A stretch of 64,000 bases of DNA, from NCBI RefSeq assembly GCF_002154225.1, contig NZ_MTSE01000023.1, positions 1 to 64,000 of the forward strand, read 5' to 3'. Source of the DNA: Hymenobacter crusticola (lineage in GTDB: Bacteria > Bacteroidota > Bacteroidia > Cytophagales > Hymenobacteraceae). Below the pieces are notes generated by a model. The model searched no databases. It was not told the origin of the DNA and was given only the letters and a program-made list of their open reading frames with translations. This document shows positions 53,224 to 62,395 of the stretch, in pieces (within the stretch, counting starts at the first letter, position 1; every line of letters starts with the position of its first letter). The position numbers and the translations under genes are program-made.

Positions 53224-53281
53224 TTCTCATACTAAGCAGACCTAGGTTGCTTAGCACCAATCGTCCGTCTTTTCCCGATTT

Positions 53282-54766
53282 ATGTACCTCAGCCTTCCTA
53301 AGAAACTATCGGTAATGCTGCTGGCCGCCGGCCTAGGTACTGGCCGGCTGGCTCATGCTACCGTGCGCTTACCGGCACTCGTCGGCAACCATATGGTCGT
53401 GCAGCGCGATGTGCCAGTACCCGTATGGGGCTGGGCTGGGCCCGGCGAGCAGGTGGCAGTCACGTTCCGGGGACACAGCTACCCGGCCACGCCGAACGCT
53501 GCGGGGCGGTGGCAGGTAGCCTTACCCGCTACGCCAGCTGGTGGGCCGTATACGATTACCATTAAAGGACAGAACACGCTTACGGTGGAAGATGTGCTGG
53601 TAGGCGACGTATGGCTAGCCTCGGGGCAGTCGAATATGGAACTACCACTGCGCGACAAAAACGCGCCTGCTCCCGGTGCTTATCCCCTTATTCTGAATGC
53701 TGAACAGGAAGTAGCCATGGCTGACTTTCCGCAGATCCGGCAGTTTACGGTAAAGAAAGTGGTGGCGTATCAGCCCCAAACCCAGAACGAGGGCCACAGT
53801 TGGCAGGTGTGCAGCCCCACTACGGCCAGCAGCTTCTCGGCCGTGGCATACTTCTTTGCCCGCGACTTATACCAGCGCTACCACGTGCCTATTGGAATAA
53901 TAAGCAGCCCGTGGGGCGGCACGCCAGCCGAAGCCTGGGTGAGTACCGAAAGCCTTCAGCAACTTCCTGACTTTCAAGCTTCAGTAGACGCTTTGGCGCA
54001 GCGCTCTACTGCGCCAGAGAAGGATGCTCAGAACACCCCTACTGTGCTCTACAACGGTATGATTGCGCCCCTGCAACCCTACGCCCTGAAGGGTGTTATC
54101 TGGTACCAGGGCGAAAGCAACACGGGTCGGGGAGCCCAGTATCGCACGCTATTTCCGGCCCTTATTCGCGACTGGCGCGACCATTGGGGGAGTAACTTGC
54201 CCTTCTTGTTTGTGCAGCTTGCCAACTTCACCAAAGCCCTCCCGCTGCCAGGCCCTTCTGACTGGGCCGAGGTGCGCGAAGCCCAAGCGCAGGCCTTGGC
54301 CTTACCCCACACCGGCATGGCCGTGGCTATCGACCTAGGTGACCCCGACGACATCCACCCCGCCAACAAACAGGACGTTGGGCACCGCTTAGCCCTGGTA
54401 GCGCGCCAAGTGGCGTATGGCGACAAGAAGGTAGTAGCCGCGGGCCCTACCTTCCAACGTATGCGTGTGAACGGTAATCAGGTACAGTTGACGTTTGGTA
54501 ATACCGGCACGGGCCTGATGCTGAGAAGCGGCACCACGACGCTTAGCGGCTTTGCCGTGGCCGGGGCCGACGGGCAATTTCACTGGGCCGCCGCTACGCT
54601 CGCCGGCCCGGCCGAGGTGGTGCTGACCTGCGCGGCCGTGCCTGCTCCGGTGGCCGTTCGCTACAGCTGGGCCAATAATCCGCTCGGCAACCTGTACAAC
54701 CGCGAGGGCCTCCCCGCAGTGCCTTTCCGAACTGATACGCCAATGGCCGCGGCTAGTCGACCCTAG
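53282..54766 (+). CDS. Sialate O-acetylesterase-like SGNH esterase
   Basis: Predicted 494-residue exported esterase of the DUF303/sialate O-acetylesterase group (SGNH hydrolase). Signal peptide near residue 26. The N-terminal beta domain (LVGNHMVVQRDVPVPVWGWAGPG) is typical; catalytic Ser117 in the block VWLASGQSNME, then GVIWYQGESNTGR and the C-terminal His in DDIHPANKQDVGHR. In carbohydrate loci such enzymes remove acetyl groups from polysaccharides; acetylated mannan is the likely target, as the cluster has mannan enzymes and no sialic acid genes. Confidence 0.9.
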   Translation: MYLSLPKKLSVMLLAAGLGTGRLAHATVRLPALVGNHMVVQRDVPVPVWGWAGPGEQVAVTFRGHSYPATPNAAGRWQVALPATPAGGPYTITIKGQNTLTVEDVLVGDVWLASGQSNMELPLRDKNAPAPGAYPLILNAEQEVAMADFPQIRQFTVKKVVAYQPQTQNEGHSWQVCSPTTASSFSAVAYFFARDLYQRYHVPIGIISSPWGGTPAEAWVSTESLQQLPDFQASVDALAQRSTAPEKDAQNTPTVLYNGMIAPLQPYALKGVIWYQGESNTGRGAQYRTLFPALIRDWRDHWGSNLPFLFVQLANFTKALPLPGPSDWAEVREAQAQALALPHTGMAVAIDLGDPDDIHPANKQDVGHRLALVARQVAYGDKKVVAAGPTFQRMRVNGNQVQLTFGNTGTGLMLRSGTTTLSGFAVAGADGQFHWAAATLAGPAEVVLTCAAVPAPVAVRYSWANNPLGNLYNREGLPAVPFRTDTPMAAASRP

Positions 54767-54794
54767 CCCTACCCTGCTCTTCCCTTCTTCTTAT

Positions 54795-55859
54795 ATGAAA
54801 TACGTCTCCGCTTTACTGCTACTGACGCTGTCCTTGCCAGTTAGCGCAGGAGCTAAGCCCAAGCCTACCATCTTCTATCCTGCCGATAATCAGCATATTC
54901 AGTACACCGGTCGCATCGATTTTAGCGACGCTAAAAAGCCTCGCTGCTGGGCGCCCGGGGCATACTTCACCGCCCGATTTGCGGGGCCATCCTGCGCAGT
55001 AGTCGTCAACGACGAAATGCTGTGGGGCAAGCACAACTACTTAGAAGTGGTCGTGGATGGCAAGCCGTCGCGCCTTCTCTTGACGGGCAAGGAAAACACG
55101 GTGACCGTAGCCGAGAATCTGCCGGGTAAGGTCCATACGCTCACGGTGTGCAAGAACACTGAATCGAACATAGGCTACCTAGAGTTTGTGGGTCTGCGCT
55201 GCGCCAAGCTACTCCCCCCACCAGCTCGGCCCACGCGGCGCATTGAGTTCATCGGCAACTCTATTACCTGCGGAACGGGCAGTGATGAGTCGGTTGTGCC
55301 CTGCGGCAAGGGGCAATGGCATGATCAGCACAACGCCTACCAGGCCTATGGCCCTACCACCGCCCGCACCCTAGGTGCCGAGTGGCAGCTCACCGCCGTG
55401 TCGGGCATCGGTCTGATGCACAGCTGTTGTGATCTGCCGCTAGTCATGCCCCAGGTATTCGACAAAATTAATCTGCGTGAGAACCTGCTGCCGTGGGATT
55501 TCAGCCGCTACCAGCCCGATGTAGTTACCGTTTGCCTAGGCCAAAACGACGGCGTGCAGGATTCGACTACGTTTTGCCGCAATTACCTGTCATTTCTTCA
55601 AACCCTGCGCCGGCGCTACCCCAAGGCGCAGCTGGTGTGCCTCACTAGCCCCATGGCCGACGCCCGGCTAACGGCCGTGTTGCGGCGCTACCTGACTGGC
55701 GTAGTTGCCCAAGCCAACGCGGCGGGCGATGCAGCCGTGCGTAAGTTTTTCTTCTCGCGCAGCTATACCAGCGGCTGCGACAGCCACCCGAGCCTAGCTG
55801 AGCACCAGCTAATTGCAGCTGAGCTCACGGCTTTCCTAAAGAGCACCCTAGGGTGGTAA
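54795..55859 (+). CDS. CE2-like acetylesterase
   Basis: Predicted 354-residue exported SGNH esterase with a signal peptide (about residue 20). It has two parts: an N-terminal jelly-roll (about 25-140; IDFSDAKKPRCWAPGAYFTARF) and an SGNH domain (RIEFIGNSITCG with Ser156; VTVCLGQNDG; and CDSHPS with His331). This architecture matches carbohydrate esterase family 2, which deacetylates glucomannan and xylan oligosaccharides. Together with the preceding esterase it gives two ways to remove acetyl groups, supporting acetylated mannan as substrate. It follows 28 bp after that gene. Confidence 0.88.
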   Translation: MKYVSALLLLTLSLPVSAGAKPKPTIFYPADNQHIQYTGRIDFSDAKKPRCWAPGAYFTARFAGPSCAVVVNDEMLWGKHNYLEVVVDGKPSRLLLTGKENTVTVAENLPGKVHTLTVCKNTESNIGYLEFVGLRCAKLLPPPARPTRRIEFIGNSITCGTGSDESVVPCGKGQWHDQHNAYQAYGPTTARTLGAEWQLTAVSGIGLMHSCCDLPLVMPQVFDKINLRENLLPWDFSRYQPDVVTVCLGQNDGVQDSTTFCRNYLSFLQTLRRRYPKAQLVCLTSPMADARLTAVLRRYLTGVVAQANAAGDAAVRKFFFSRSYTSGCDSHPSLAEHQLIAAELTAFLKSTLGW

Positions 55860-55940
55860 ACAGGGCTGGCTTTTTCCTTTTTCAACCGTAGGAGTCGACG
55901 CTTTCTGGACGGCTCTACCGCTACAACTAACATTCACGAT

Positions 55941-56900
55941 ATGTCACACTTCAACCAACAGCACAACCTATGGGGTCTTGACCTAGGCGGCACCAAAATA
56001 GAGGGCGTCATCCTGAAGTCAGCCCAAGAACCTGAGGTCTTATTCCGGCACCGCGTACCGACTGGAACAACCCACGGCTACGACCACATCCTGGGCCAGG
56101 TAGCCCAGTTGGTGCAGCACCTGGAGGCCGCCGCCGGTTACCGCGCGGAGCAGGTAGGCATTGGCACGCCGGGCACAACCATTCCGAAATCGGGGCTCAT
56201 GAAAAACTGTAACGCGACCGTGCTCAACGGCCAGCCAGTGCGCGCCGACTTAGAGCAGCTGCTAGGTATGCGAGTAGTTATGGCCAACGATGCCAACTGC
56301 TTTGCCCTCGCCGAGACCCGCTTAGGTGTAGTAAAAGAACGCTTTCCCGAGGCGAAAGTGGTATTCGGCATCATCCTCGGCACGGGCGTAGGGGGCGGTC
56401 TAGTCGTGAATGGGCAAATTCTCGAGGGCTACCACGGCATTGCCGGCGAGTGGGGCCACAACTACCTAAGTGCGGCAGAAGGCGACCTTTGTTTCTGTGG
56501 TAAAACGGGCTGCAACGAAAGCATTTTGGCAGGCCCCTCATTAGAGCGATATTACGCCCGCCACAGCGAGCAGCCGCGCAACTTGCCGGAAATAGTGGAA
56601 CGCGCCACTCATGGCCACGACGCCGTTGCGACTCAAACTATAGAGCGCCTCACCAGCTTTTTCGGACTCGCGCTCAGCAACGTAATCAACCTGCTCGATC
56701 CCGATGTGATTGTGATTGGAGGCGGAGTAGGCAATATTGACTACCTCTACGAAGCAGGTGTGGCCAGCATTCAGCAACACATTTTCGACCATCAATTTGA
56801 GGCGCCGATAGTCAAACCACTTTTAGGTGACAGCGCGGGCGTGTTTGGCGCTGCTTACCTGGTTGCGGAGCCCATTCCGGTCCAGGCGGACGTAGCCTGA
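55941..56900 (+). CDS. ROK family sugar kinase
   Basis: Predicted 319-residue cytosolic kinase. It has the ATP-binding DLGGTKIEG (14-22), the catalytic Asp117 in ANDANCFAL, a phosphate-binding GTGVGGG (147-153), and the ROK zinc site with His173 (EWGHNYL) and Cys184/186/191 (CFCGKTGC). No helix-turn-helix, so it is an enzyme and not a repressor. In this locus it probably phosphorylates mannose (or glucose) released by the glycosidases; fructokinase-type activity is also known in the family. No signal peptide. Confidence 0.88.
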   Translation: MSHFNQQHNLWGLDLGGTKIEGVILKSAQEPEVLFRHRVPTGTTHGYDHILGQVAQLVQHLEAAAGYRAEQVGIGTPGTTIPKSGLMKNCNATVLNGQPVRADLEQLLGMRVVMANDANCFALAETRLGVVKERFPEAKVVFGIILGTGVGGGLVVNGQILEGYHGIAGEWGHNYLSAAEGDLCFCGKTGCNESILAGPSLERYYARHSEQPRNLPEIVERATHGHDAVATQTIERLTSFFGLALSNVINLLDPDVIVIGGGVGNIDYLYEAGVASIQQHIFDHQFEAPIVKPLLGDSAGVFGAAYLVAEPIPVQADVA

Positions 56901-56933
56901 TTTAAACTGTAGGCTGTAGCATTAGTCATCTCC

Positions 56934-59807
56934 ATGATCTTGCGGAATTTTCTCTCTATTAATTTGCTGTGCTGGGCGCAATTTTCCTTCGCGCAAGCCC
57001 CACCTGAACCAGGTAGAGAGCGGTATTCAATGGATGCTCACTGGCGCTTTGCGTTGGGGCACCCCTTCGACACCAACCAGGACTTTACCAACGGCACTAG
57101 CTACTTCTCCTACTTCGCTAAAGCAGGTTACGGCGACGGAGCAGCAAGTTCCACATTCGATGACCGGGCCTGGCGCCAGCTCGATTTGCCGCACGACTGG
57201 GCCGTCGAGCTGCCATTTGACAGCACTGCCCAGCACAGCCACGGCTACAAAGCCACTGGCCGTAACTTTCCAGCGACCAGCGTGGGGTGGTATCGCAAAA
57301 CGTTTACTATCCCGGCTACCGATCTTGGGCGGCAGCTGGCGCTAGAGTTTGATGGCGTGTACCGCAACTCGAAGGTATGGGTGAACGGCCACTACCTCGG
57401 CACCGAACCCAGCGGCTATAACAGCTTCCGCTACGACATCACCGACTACCTCAACTACGGCGGCCGAAACGTGGTGGCCGTGCGGGCAGATGCCACCATG
57501 CCCGAAGGCTGGTTTTACGAGGGAGCGGGCATTTACCGGCACGTATGGCTCACCAAAACCAACCCCGTCCACGTCGCCCCCAACGGTACGTGGGTCACGG
57601 CCCGGGTAGCCGCCACGACGGCCGATGTCACGGCCCGGGTTAACCTTCTGAACGACGGAAAGAAGACGCAAACTTGCGCGGTTACGCAAACCATCCTCGA
57701 CGCCCAAGGCCGCGTGGTAGCCAGCAAAAAACAGGAGGCCGTATCTCTGTCGCCGTTTCAGCCGCGGGAAATCGCGCTGCAATTGCTAGTCGCCGATGCG
57801 ATACTGTGGAATTTGGAAGCGCCTTACCTGTATACGCTGCGCACGACCGTTGTTGTAAGCAACCAGGAAGTGGACCGTTACGACACGCCGTTTGGTATTC
57901 GTACCATCCGGTTTGATGCCAAAGAAGGTTTTTTCCTGAATGGCAAGCCCGTAAAATTGAAGGGTACCAACAACCATCAAGACCACGCCGGGGTAGGCAC
58001 AGCCCTACCCGATGAGTTGCAGTATTTCCGCATTAAGGCGCTGAAGGCTATGGGCTCGAACGCCTACCGCTGCTCGCACCACCCGCCCACGCCCGAACTA
58101 CTGGCGGCCTGCGACCAACTCGGCATGCTGGTGATTGACGAGAACCGCTTGATGGGCACCAATTATCAAATGCAGGAAGACTTGCGCGACATGATCCTGC
58201 GCGACCGTAACCACCCGAGCATCATTAGCTGGTCGATTGGCAACGAGGAATGGGGCATTGAGAACAGTGTTATAGGCGCGCGCATTGCCACCACCATGCA
58301 GGCCTACGTGCATAGCCTGGATTCAACGCGGCTCTGCACGGCTGGTATCAGCGGCGGTTTTCGGAGCGGCATTTCGGATGTGGTGGAAGTGATGGGCTAC
58401 AACTACCTAGGCAACGGCGACGTTGACGCGCACCATCGGCGGTTTCCCGAGCAGCCGGGCATGGGCACCGAAGAAGGCTCCACGTTTGCCACCCGCGGCG
58501 AGTACGCAACCGACGCGCGAAAGCACTACGCCGCCGCCTACGACCAAAAGCCCCGGCCATCTTTCTACAGCATTGAGGAAGGATGGCGCTTCTACGCCGA
58601 GCGGCCCTACCTGGCCGGCATGTTTATCTGGACGGGCTTCGATTACCGCGGGGAAGCCACGCCTTACTTGTGGCCGTCGGTTACGTCCTACTTCGGCATG
58701 ATGGACTTGTGCGGCTTCCCGAAGGATAACGTGTACTACCTCCGGTCGTGGTGGAGTCAGCAGCCCACCCTGCACCTGCTGCCGCACTGGAACTGGCCAG
58801 GCCGCGAGGGCCAGCCCATAGCGGTGTGGGCTTATAGCAATTGTGACGAAGTAGAGCTTTTTCTAAACAAAAAGAGCCTAGGCAAACAGGCCGTGCCGCG
58901 GAACTCCCACGTGGCCTGGAACGTCAACTACGCGCCGGGCACGCTGGAAGCTTACGGTTACAAAAACGGCCGCCAGACGCTGCATGAGGTCGTAAAAACG
59001 ACAGATCAAGCCGCTGTTATTCAGTTGACTCCGCATAAAGCGGCACTCAAAGCCGACGGGCAGGATCTGGCGGTGGTGACGGTGGCCGTCGCCGACCGTG
59101 GCAACCTCACCGTACCAACCGCTAACGAGCAAATCACCTTTTCCGTGACTGGCCCCGCCAAGATTATCGGCGTTGGCAACGGAGATCCTACTTCGCTGGA
59201 AAAGGAGAAGTTCGTGGAAGATATTCAGAAGGTAGCTATTCAAGGATTGCAGGAAACGCCCGTTTCTGGTTTAGCGGAGGGCGTAGCGGCGAGAAGGCAG
59301 AATCAATCAGCGGCTTGGCAACCCGCCTTCGTGAAGCGCGACTACAAAAATTTGGCTGCCGCTTACCGCCACCAAGGCAGCTTCGAGTTGCCAGCCGATT
59401 TTGTCAACGCCCAAGTGACGTTCTTCTACAATAGCATTGGCAAGGAGCAATACCTTTATATCAACGGACAAGAACTCGCCACAGACCTGAAGCAAAGTGC
59501 GGAAGGCAACGTAATTCGTCTGGCACCTAGCCTGTTAAAGCCAGGTCATAATACCATCGAGATAGTGGCGACTCCCCTGACGAAGGAACACGATTGGGAT
59601 GTAGTGAACACCAACCCCGGTACCATCCAGGTGCTTACCCCGGCGGCTCCCTGGAAACGGAAGACGTTTAATGGCCTAGCCCAAGTGCTGATTCAAACTA
59701 CCAAAGAGCCCGGCACAGTCACCCTCACCGCCACCGCAAAAGGCTTAAAAACGGCTACGCTCAAGTTGAAAGCCGAAAAAGCAGCAGCTCGCCCCGCAGT
59801 GCTTTAA
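56934..59807 (+). CDS. GH2 beta-galactosidase-like enzyme
   Basis: Predicted 957-residue exported glycoside hydrolase of family 2 (signal peptide ending near FAQA, residue 21). Order: jelly-roll (HDWAVELPFD; NSKVWVNGHYLGTEPSGY), Ig domain, (beta/alpha)8 barrel with NNHQDHAGVG, acid/base Glu438 (SIGNEEWG), nucleophile Glu513/514 (GTEEGST), WTGFDYRGE, then DUF4982-like (HLLPHWNWPG; FLNKKSLG) and further C-terminal beta domains including a galactose-binding-like segment (FVNAQVTFFYNS). Galactosidase activity on side chains of galacto(gluco)mannan is plausible, though beta-linked galactose would be needed; related proteins cover other sugars. It ends the + strand operon. Confidence 0.85.
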   Translation: MILRNFLSINLLCWAQFSFAQAPPEPGRERYSMDAHWRFALGHPFDTNQDFTNGTSYFSYFAKAGYGDGAASSTFDDRAWRQLDLPHDWAVELPFDSTAQHSHGYKATGRNFPATSVGWYRKTFTIPATDLGRQLALEFDGVYRNSKVWVNGHYLGTEPSGYNSFRYDITDYLNYGGRNVVAVRADATMPEGWFYEGAGIYRHVWLTKTNPVHVAPNGTWVTARVAATTADVTARVNLLNDGKKTQTCAVTQTILDAQGRVVASKKQEAVSLSPFQPREIALQLLVADAILWNLEAPYLYTLRTTVVVSNQEVDRYDTPFGIRTIRFDAKEGFFLNGKPVKLKGTNNHQDHAGVGTALPDELQYFRIKALKAMGSNAYRCSHHPPTPELLAACDQLGMLVIDENRLMGTNYQMQEDLRDMILRDRNHPSIISWSIGNEEWGIENSVIGARIATTMQAYVHSLDSTRLCTAGISGGFRSGISDVVEVMGYNYLGNGDVDAHHRRFPEQPGMGTEEGSTFATRGEYATDARKHYAAAYDQKPRPSFYSIEEGWRFYAERPYLAGMFIWTGFDYRGEATPYLWPSVTSYFGMMDLCGFPKDNVYYLRSWWSQQPTLHLLPHWNWPGREGQPIAVWAYSNCDEVELFLNKKSLGKQAVPRNSHVAWNVNYAPGTLEAYGYKNGRQTLHEVVKTTDQAAVIQLTPHKAALKADGQDLAVVTVAVADRGNLTVPTANEQITFSVTGPAKIIGVGNGDPTSLEKEKFVEDIQKVAIQGLQETPVSGLAEGVAARRQNQSAAWQPAFVKRDYKNLAAAYRHQGSFELPADFVNAQVTFFYNSIGKEQYLYINGQELATDLKQSAEGNVIRLAPSLLKPGHNTIEIVATPLTKEHDWDVVNTNPGTIQVLTPAAPWKRKTFNGLAQVLIQTTKEPGTVTLTATAKGLKTATLKLKAEKAAARPAVL

Positions 59808-60280
59808 CCGGGAGCCTGATCTACTCTCGGCTGAGAAGCTGACTAAGCTAACAGGAAGGGCCCATGCTGCACTTGTCGCAGCATGGGCCCTTTCTCGTTA
59901 TCCCACTTAGTTCTAAAAGTTATTTCGCTGGTTTATTCACTTTAGCTTGTAGCGCCTCCCGCGGGGCGGGGCTAGGTCAAGGGCGCGTACCGGTTGATAG
60001 CAATTTCGTTGGACGAATGGTATCATTTAGCATCGTACCAGGCCCGCGGCCATGCCAGCGCTGTGCCGGTAGGCTGCGAGGCGTTAGCTGCCAAGCTGTG
60101 TAATCGTGTAATCGGAGTATCCGGCCAAGCGGCTTCAAGGCTCCACATAGCTAGGTAGTAGTGACGCTGATATACGTTGTGTAGTCCTTCAGAGCAGCCG
60201 GTGCTACGCCCTCGTGCACCATGAGCCTATATCACCAGTTTGTACCGGTACTGTCATGCTCCATCCGGTAGTTGCGAAGC
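59808..60280. other. Intergenic region between convergent operons
   Basis: Besides the terminator at 59856-59892 I see no gene. The end holds the 3' flank of the GH30-like gene. No T-rich terminator for that gene is evident. Confidence 0.4.
59856..59892 (+). terminator. Terminator of the + strand mannan operon
   Basis: AAGGGCCCATGCTGC at 59856-59870 pairs perfectly with 59878-59892 (15-bp arms, 7-base loop), 48 bases after the stop of the GH2 gene, followed by TTCTC. A strong terminator between the two convergent parts. Confidence 0.8.
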
Positions 60281-62269
60281 TTATTTAGTACTCAAGGTAG
60301 TATAGGTGCCGGCCTCCAGCGTAAACTGTGCCGAACCTTTTTTCACCACTACAGCCTTACCTTTCTGCATGGAGCGGGCCTTGTCGGTGGTGTAAACCTG
60401 CAGCTCTTTCACCGTTTCGGGCACGCCAGTGAGCGTTACGCGGCGAGTAGCCCCGTTGTTGACGAGGTGCACCGCGTATTTGCCTTCCTGGATGTTGCCC
60501 AGCGCAGCAGCGGATACGTTAGGCCGGTCGGCGGTGATGGGCAGGGCCACCACGTTTTTAGGGGTAGCCGCTAATTGCTTCAGGTTCCAGAAACGTTGCG
60601 TAGGTCGCAGCGGCGTGTTGTCGCCGAAGATGCCACCTCCCGCCATGGGCGAGTAGTCGGCCGTGAGCTGCCACTGTAGGATAGTGAGCGGCTGACACAC
60701 GGCCAGCAGCCGCATATACAAGCTGATTTCTTCCAGCGCATAAGTCGGCTCCAAAAAGATAGCTGGGTAGCCCCACGCCTGCGCGTCGATACTGCCCTCG
60801 CCCACAATCAGGGGGAGTTGGAGCTGCTTGGCCGCCGCCGACCACTTTTGCAGGGTTTCGGTTTCCCAACCTCGCCACGAGTGAAACGACACAGCCCCAA
60901 TGTAAGGATGCGTGCTGGCATCTTGCAGGGCAGGCGTCATGAACTCGTAGCTAGTAGCGTCAGAATTGTCACCTAGCATCAGCTTGGTTTTCAGGCCCCG
61001 GCTGACGAAGTAGGCACCTAGCTCCTTGATGAGCTGGGCATGTTCCTGACCAGTCTGGCGGATGTTAATACCTAAGTCCGACTCGTTGAAGGAAAACAGC
61101 GCCACATCCACGGCGTACTGGTCTTTGAGGTACTGAATGTAGTCGGCAATGGATTTATAACTTGCCTGTAAGTTGTTCGTGTTTAGCGGGTTGCCCCACT
61201 TGCCGTCCGGTCCGGGCCCGCTGCCGCGAGCGGGGGTGCCCACCACGGCCCAAGCCGGCGCCGACCAAGCCGAGAGAATAATGGGAATACCCTGCTTACT
61301 GAGCTTCTGCGCCATTTCCATCGACTCGCGCACGTGCGGGTGCAGCTTACCCTGCCGGGCCGCGGTCGTGGGGTCTTGGTCTTGAGCAGGCTGCCATAGC
61401 TGCCAGGGCATCTCTACCCGACTCCAGGCCACGCGCATGTTTTGCAGCGAGTAGTCGATTACCTGCGGGTCGGTTTTGGGGTTTTGCAAGCGAAAATTTC
61501 CCCCGAAGCCGGCAAACGGGCGGCCGGGTTGCGCCGGGTTCAGCGTTAGCTTAACAGGGGCCCGGTCGATACTGCCAGTGGCTTGAACGGTGAAGGTTTT
61601 TTGCGCCGTTTGGCCCCGCTGCACACTACCCGTCAGTAAGGGCAGGTAGAACCGATAGTGCAGCCCCTCCTTGTCTTGTTCCTGCTTCAGTTCTACAGGC
61701 ATTGGCTCGCCGAAGGTAATGGTGAGCTGCCGGGTAGGAGCCGTGAGGCGAATGCTGCTGGCGGGGCTGCTTGGTAGCTTGAGGCTGCCGAGCGTGCCCT
61801 TCGTTAGCACCGTGCCATTGGCATCCCGTACCTCTACCGTGCTGCTGGCTGGGTAGGCAGCAACGGGAGGCTGCACGCTAAAGTACACACCGCTGCTGTT
61901 GGGCATGCTGTTGCGGGCCGTGAGCTGTACCTGCACGCGGGCCTTGCCCGGCCCGGCATCTTGCACAGTCTCCACGAAATCGAGGCTGTCTAGCTGGGTG
62001 GTGACGAGTTGCCGGGTACCTTCCCGCGTGTACTTGGGGCGTTGGCGCTCCTTGCCGGTTTCGGTTACGTGGCCATCCGTTTTCACGAGGCGTAGGCTCG
62101 TCTCAACCTCTAGTAGCTGCCCATCGGTACGAATGCCGGTAAGATTGCCCCAAGGAGCCAATTCCACCTGGGCGGCCGCTTTTTGCGCGGCGGTGCCTAG
62201 TAGTAGCAAGTTGGTTGTCAGTAATACTTTCCACATACGCGGACTAGCGGGTAAATACTTGCGCACCAT
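60281..62269 (-). CDS. GH30-like glycosidase
   Basis: Predicted 662-residue exported enzyme (signal peptide after an N-terminal extension, near AAAQ about residue 34). The N-terminal 200 residues are beta-rich (TSLRLVKTDGHVTETGKE). The C-terminal catalytic half is a family 30-type (beta/alpha)8 barrel: FAGFGGNFRLQNP (opening), IPIILSAWSAPAWA, acid/base Glu396 in FSFNESDLG, and nucleophile Glu491 in IVGEGS, followed by a short beta side domain (LTGVPETVKELQVYTTDKA). GH30 covers beta-glucosidases, xylanases and beta-1,6-glucanases, so the exact activity is open. The start may also be at the second Met (62236). Confidence 0.75.
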   Translation of the reverse strand: MVRKYLPASPRMWKVLLTTNLLLLGTAAQKAAAQVELAPWGNLTGIRTDGQLLEVETSLRLVKTDGHVTETGKERQRPKYTREGTRQLVTTQLDSLDFVETVQDAGPGKARVQVQLTARNSMPNSSGVYFSVQPPVAAYPASSTVEVRDANGTVLTKGTLGSLKLPSSPASSIRLTAPTRQLTITFGEPMPVELKQEQDKEGLHYRFYLPLLTGSVQRGQTAQKTFTVQATGSIDRAPVKLTLNPAQPGRPFAGFGGNFRLQNPKTDPQVIDYSLQNMRVAWSRVEMPWQLWQPAQDQDPTTAARQGKLHPHVRESMEMAQKLSKQGIPIILSAWSAPAWAVVGTPARGSGPGPDGKWGNPLNTNNLQASYKSIADYIQYLKDQYAVDVALFSFNESDLGINIRQTGQEHAQLIKELGAYFVSRGLKTKLMLGDNSDATSYEFMTPALQDASTHPYIGAVSFHSWRGWETETLQKWSAAAKQLQLPLIVGEGSIDAQAWGYPAIFLEPTYALEEISLYMRLLAVCQPLTILQWQLTADYSPMAGGGIFGDNTPLRPTQRFWNLKQLAATPKNVVALPITADRPNVSAAALGNIQEGKYAVHLVNNGATRRVTLTGVPETVKELQVYTTDKARSMQKGKAVVVKKGSAQFTLEAGTYTTLSTK

Positions 62270-62336
62270 GCTATCTGTTTTATGTTGTTTTGGTTGATTA
62301 TTCGTGAGTCAAGTAGTCAAGAGCAGGGATGGAAGC

Positions 62337-62375
62337 AGAAAAAGCAGCCTGGCGAAGTCGCTGGCTGCTTTTTCT
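62337..62375 (-). terminator. Terminator after the GH27 gene
   Basis: AGAAAAAGCAGCC at 62337-62349 pairs with GGCTGCTTTTTCT at 62363-62375, 21 bases after the GH27 stop; T-rich on both strands. Confidence 0.75.
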
Positions 62376-62395
62376 GTAATTCACTCATGCACTGA

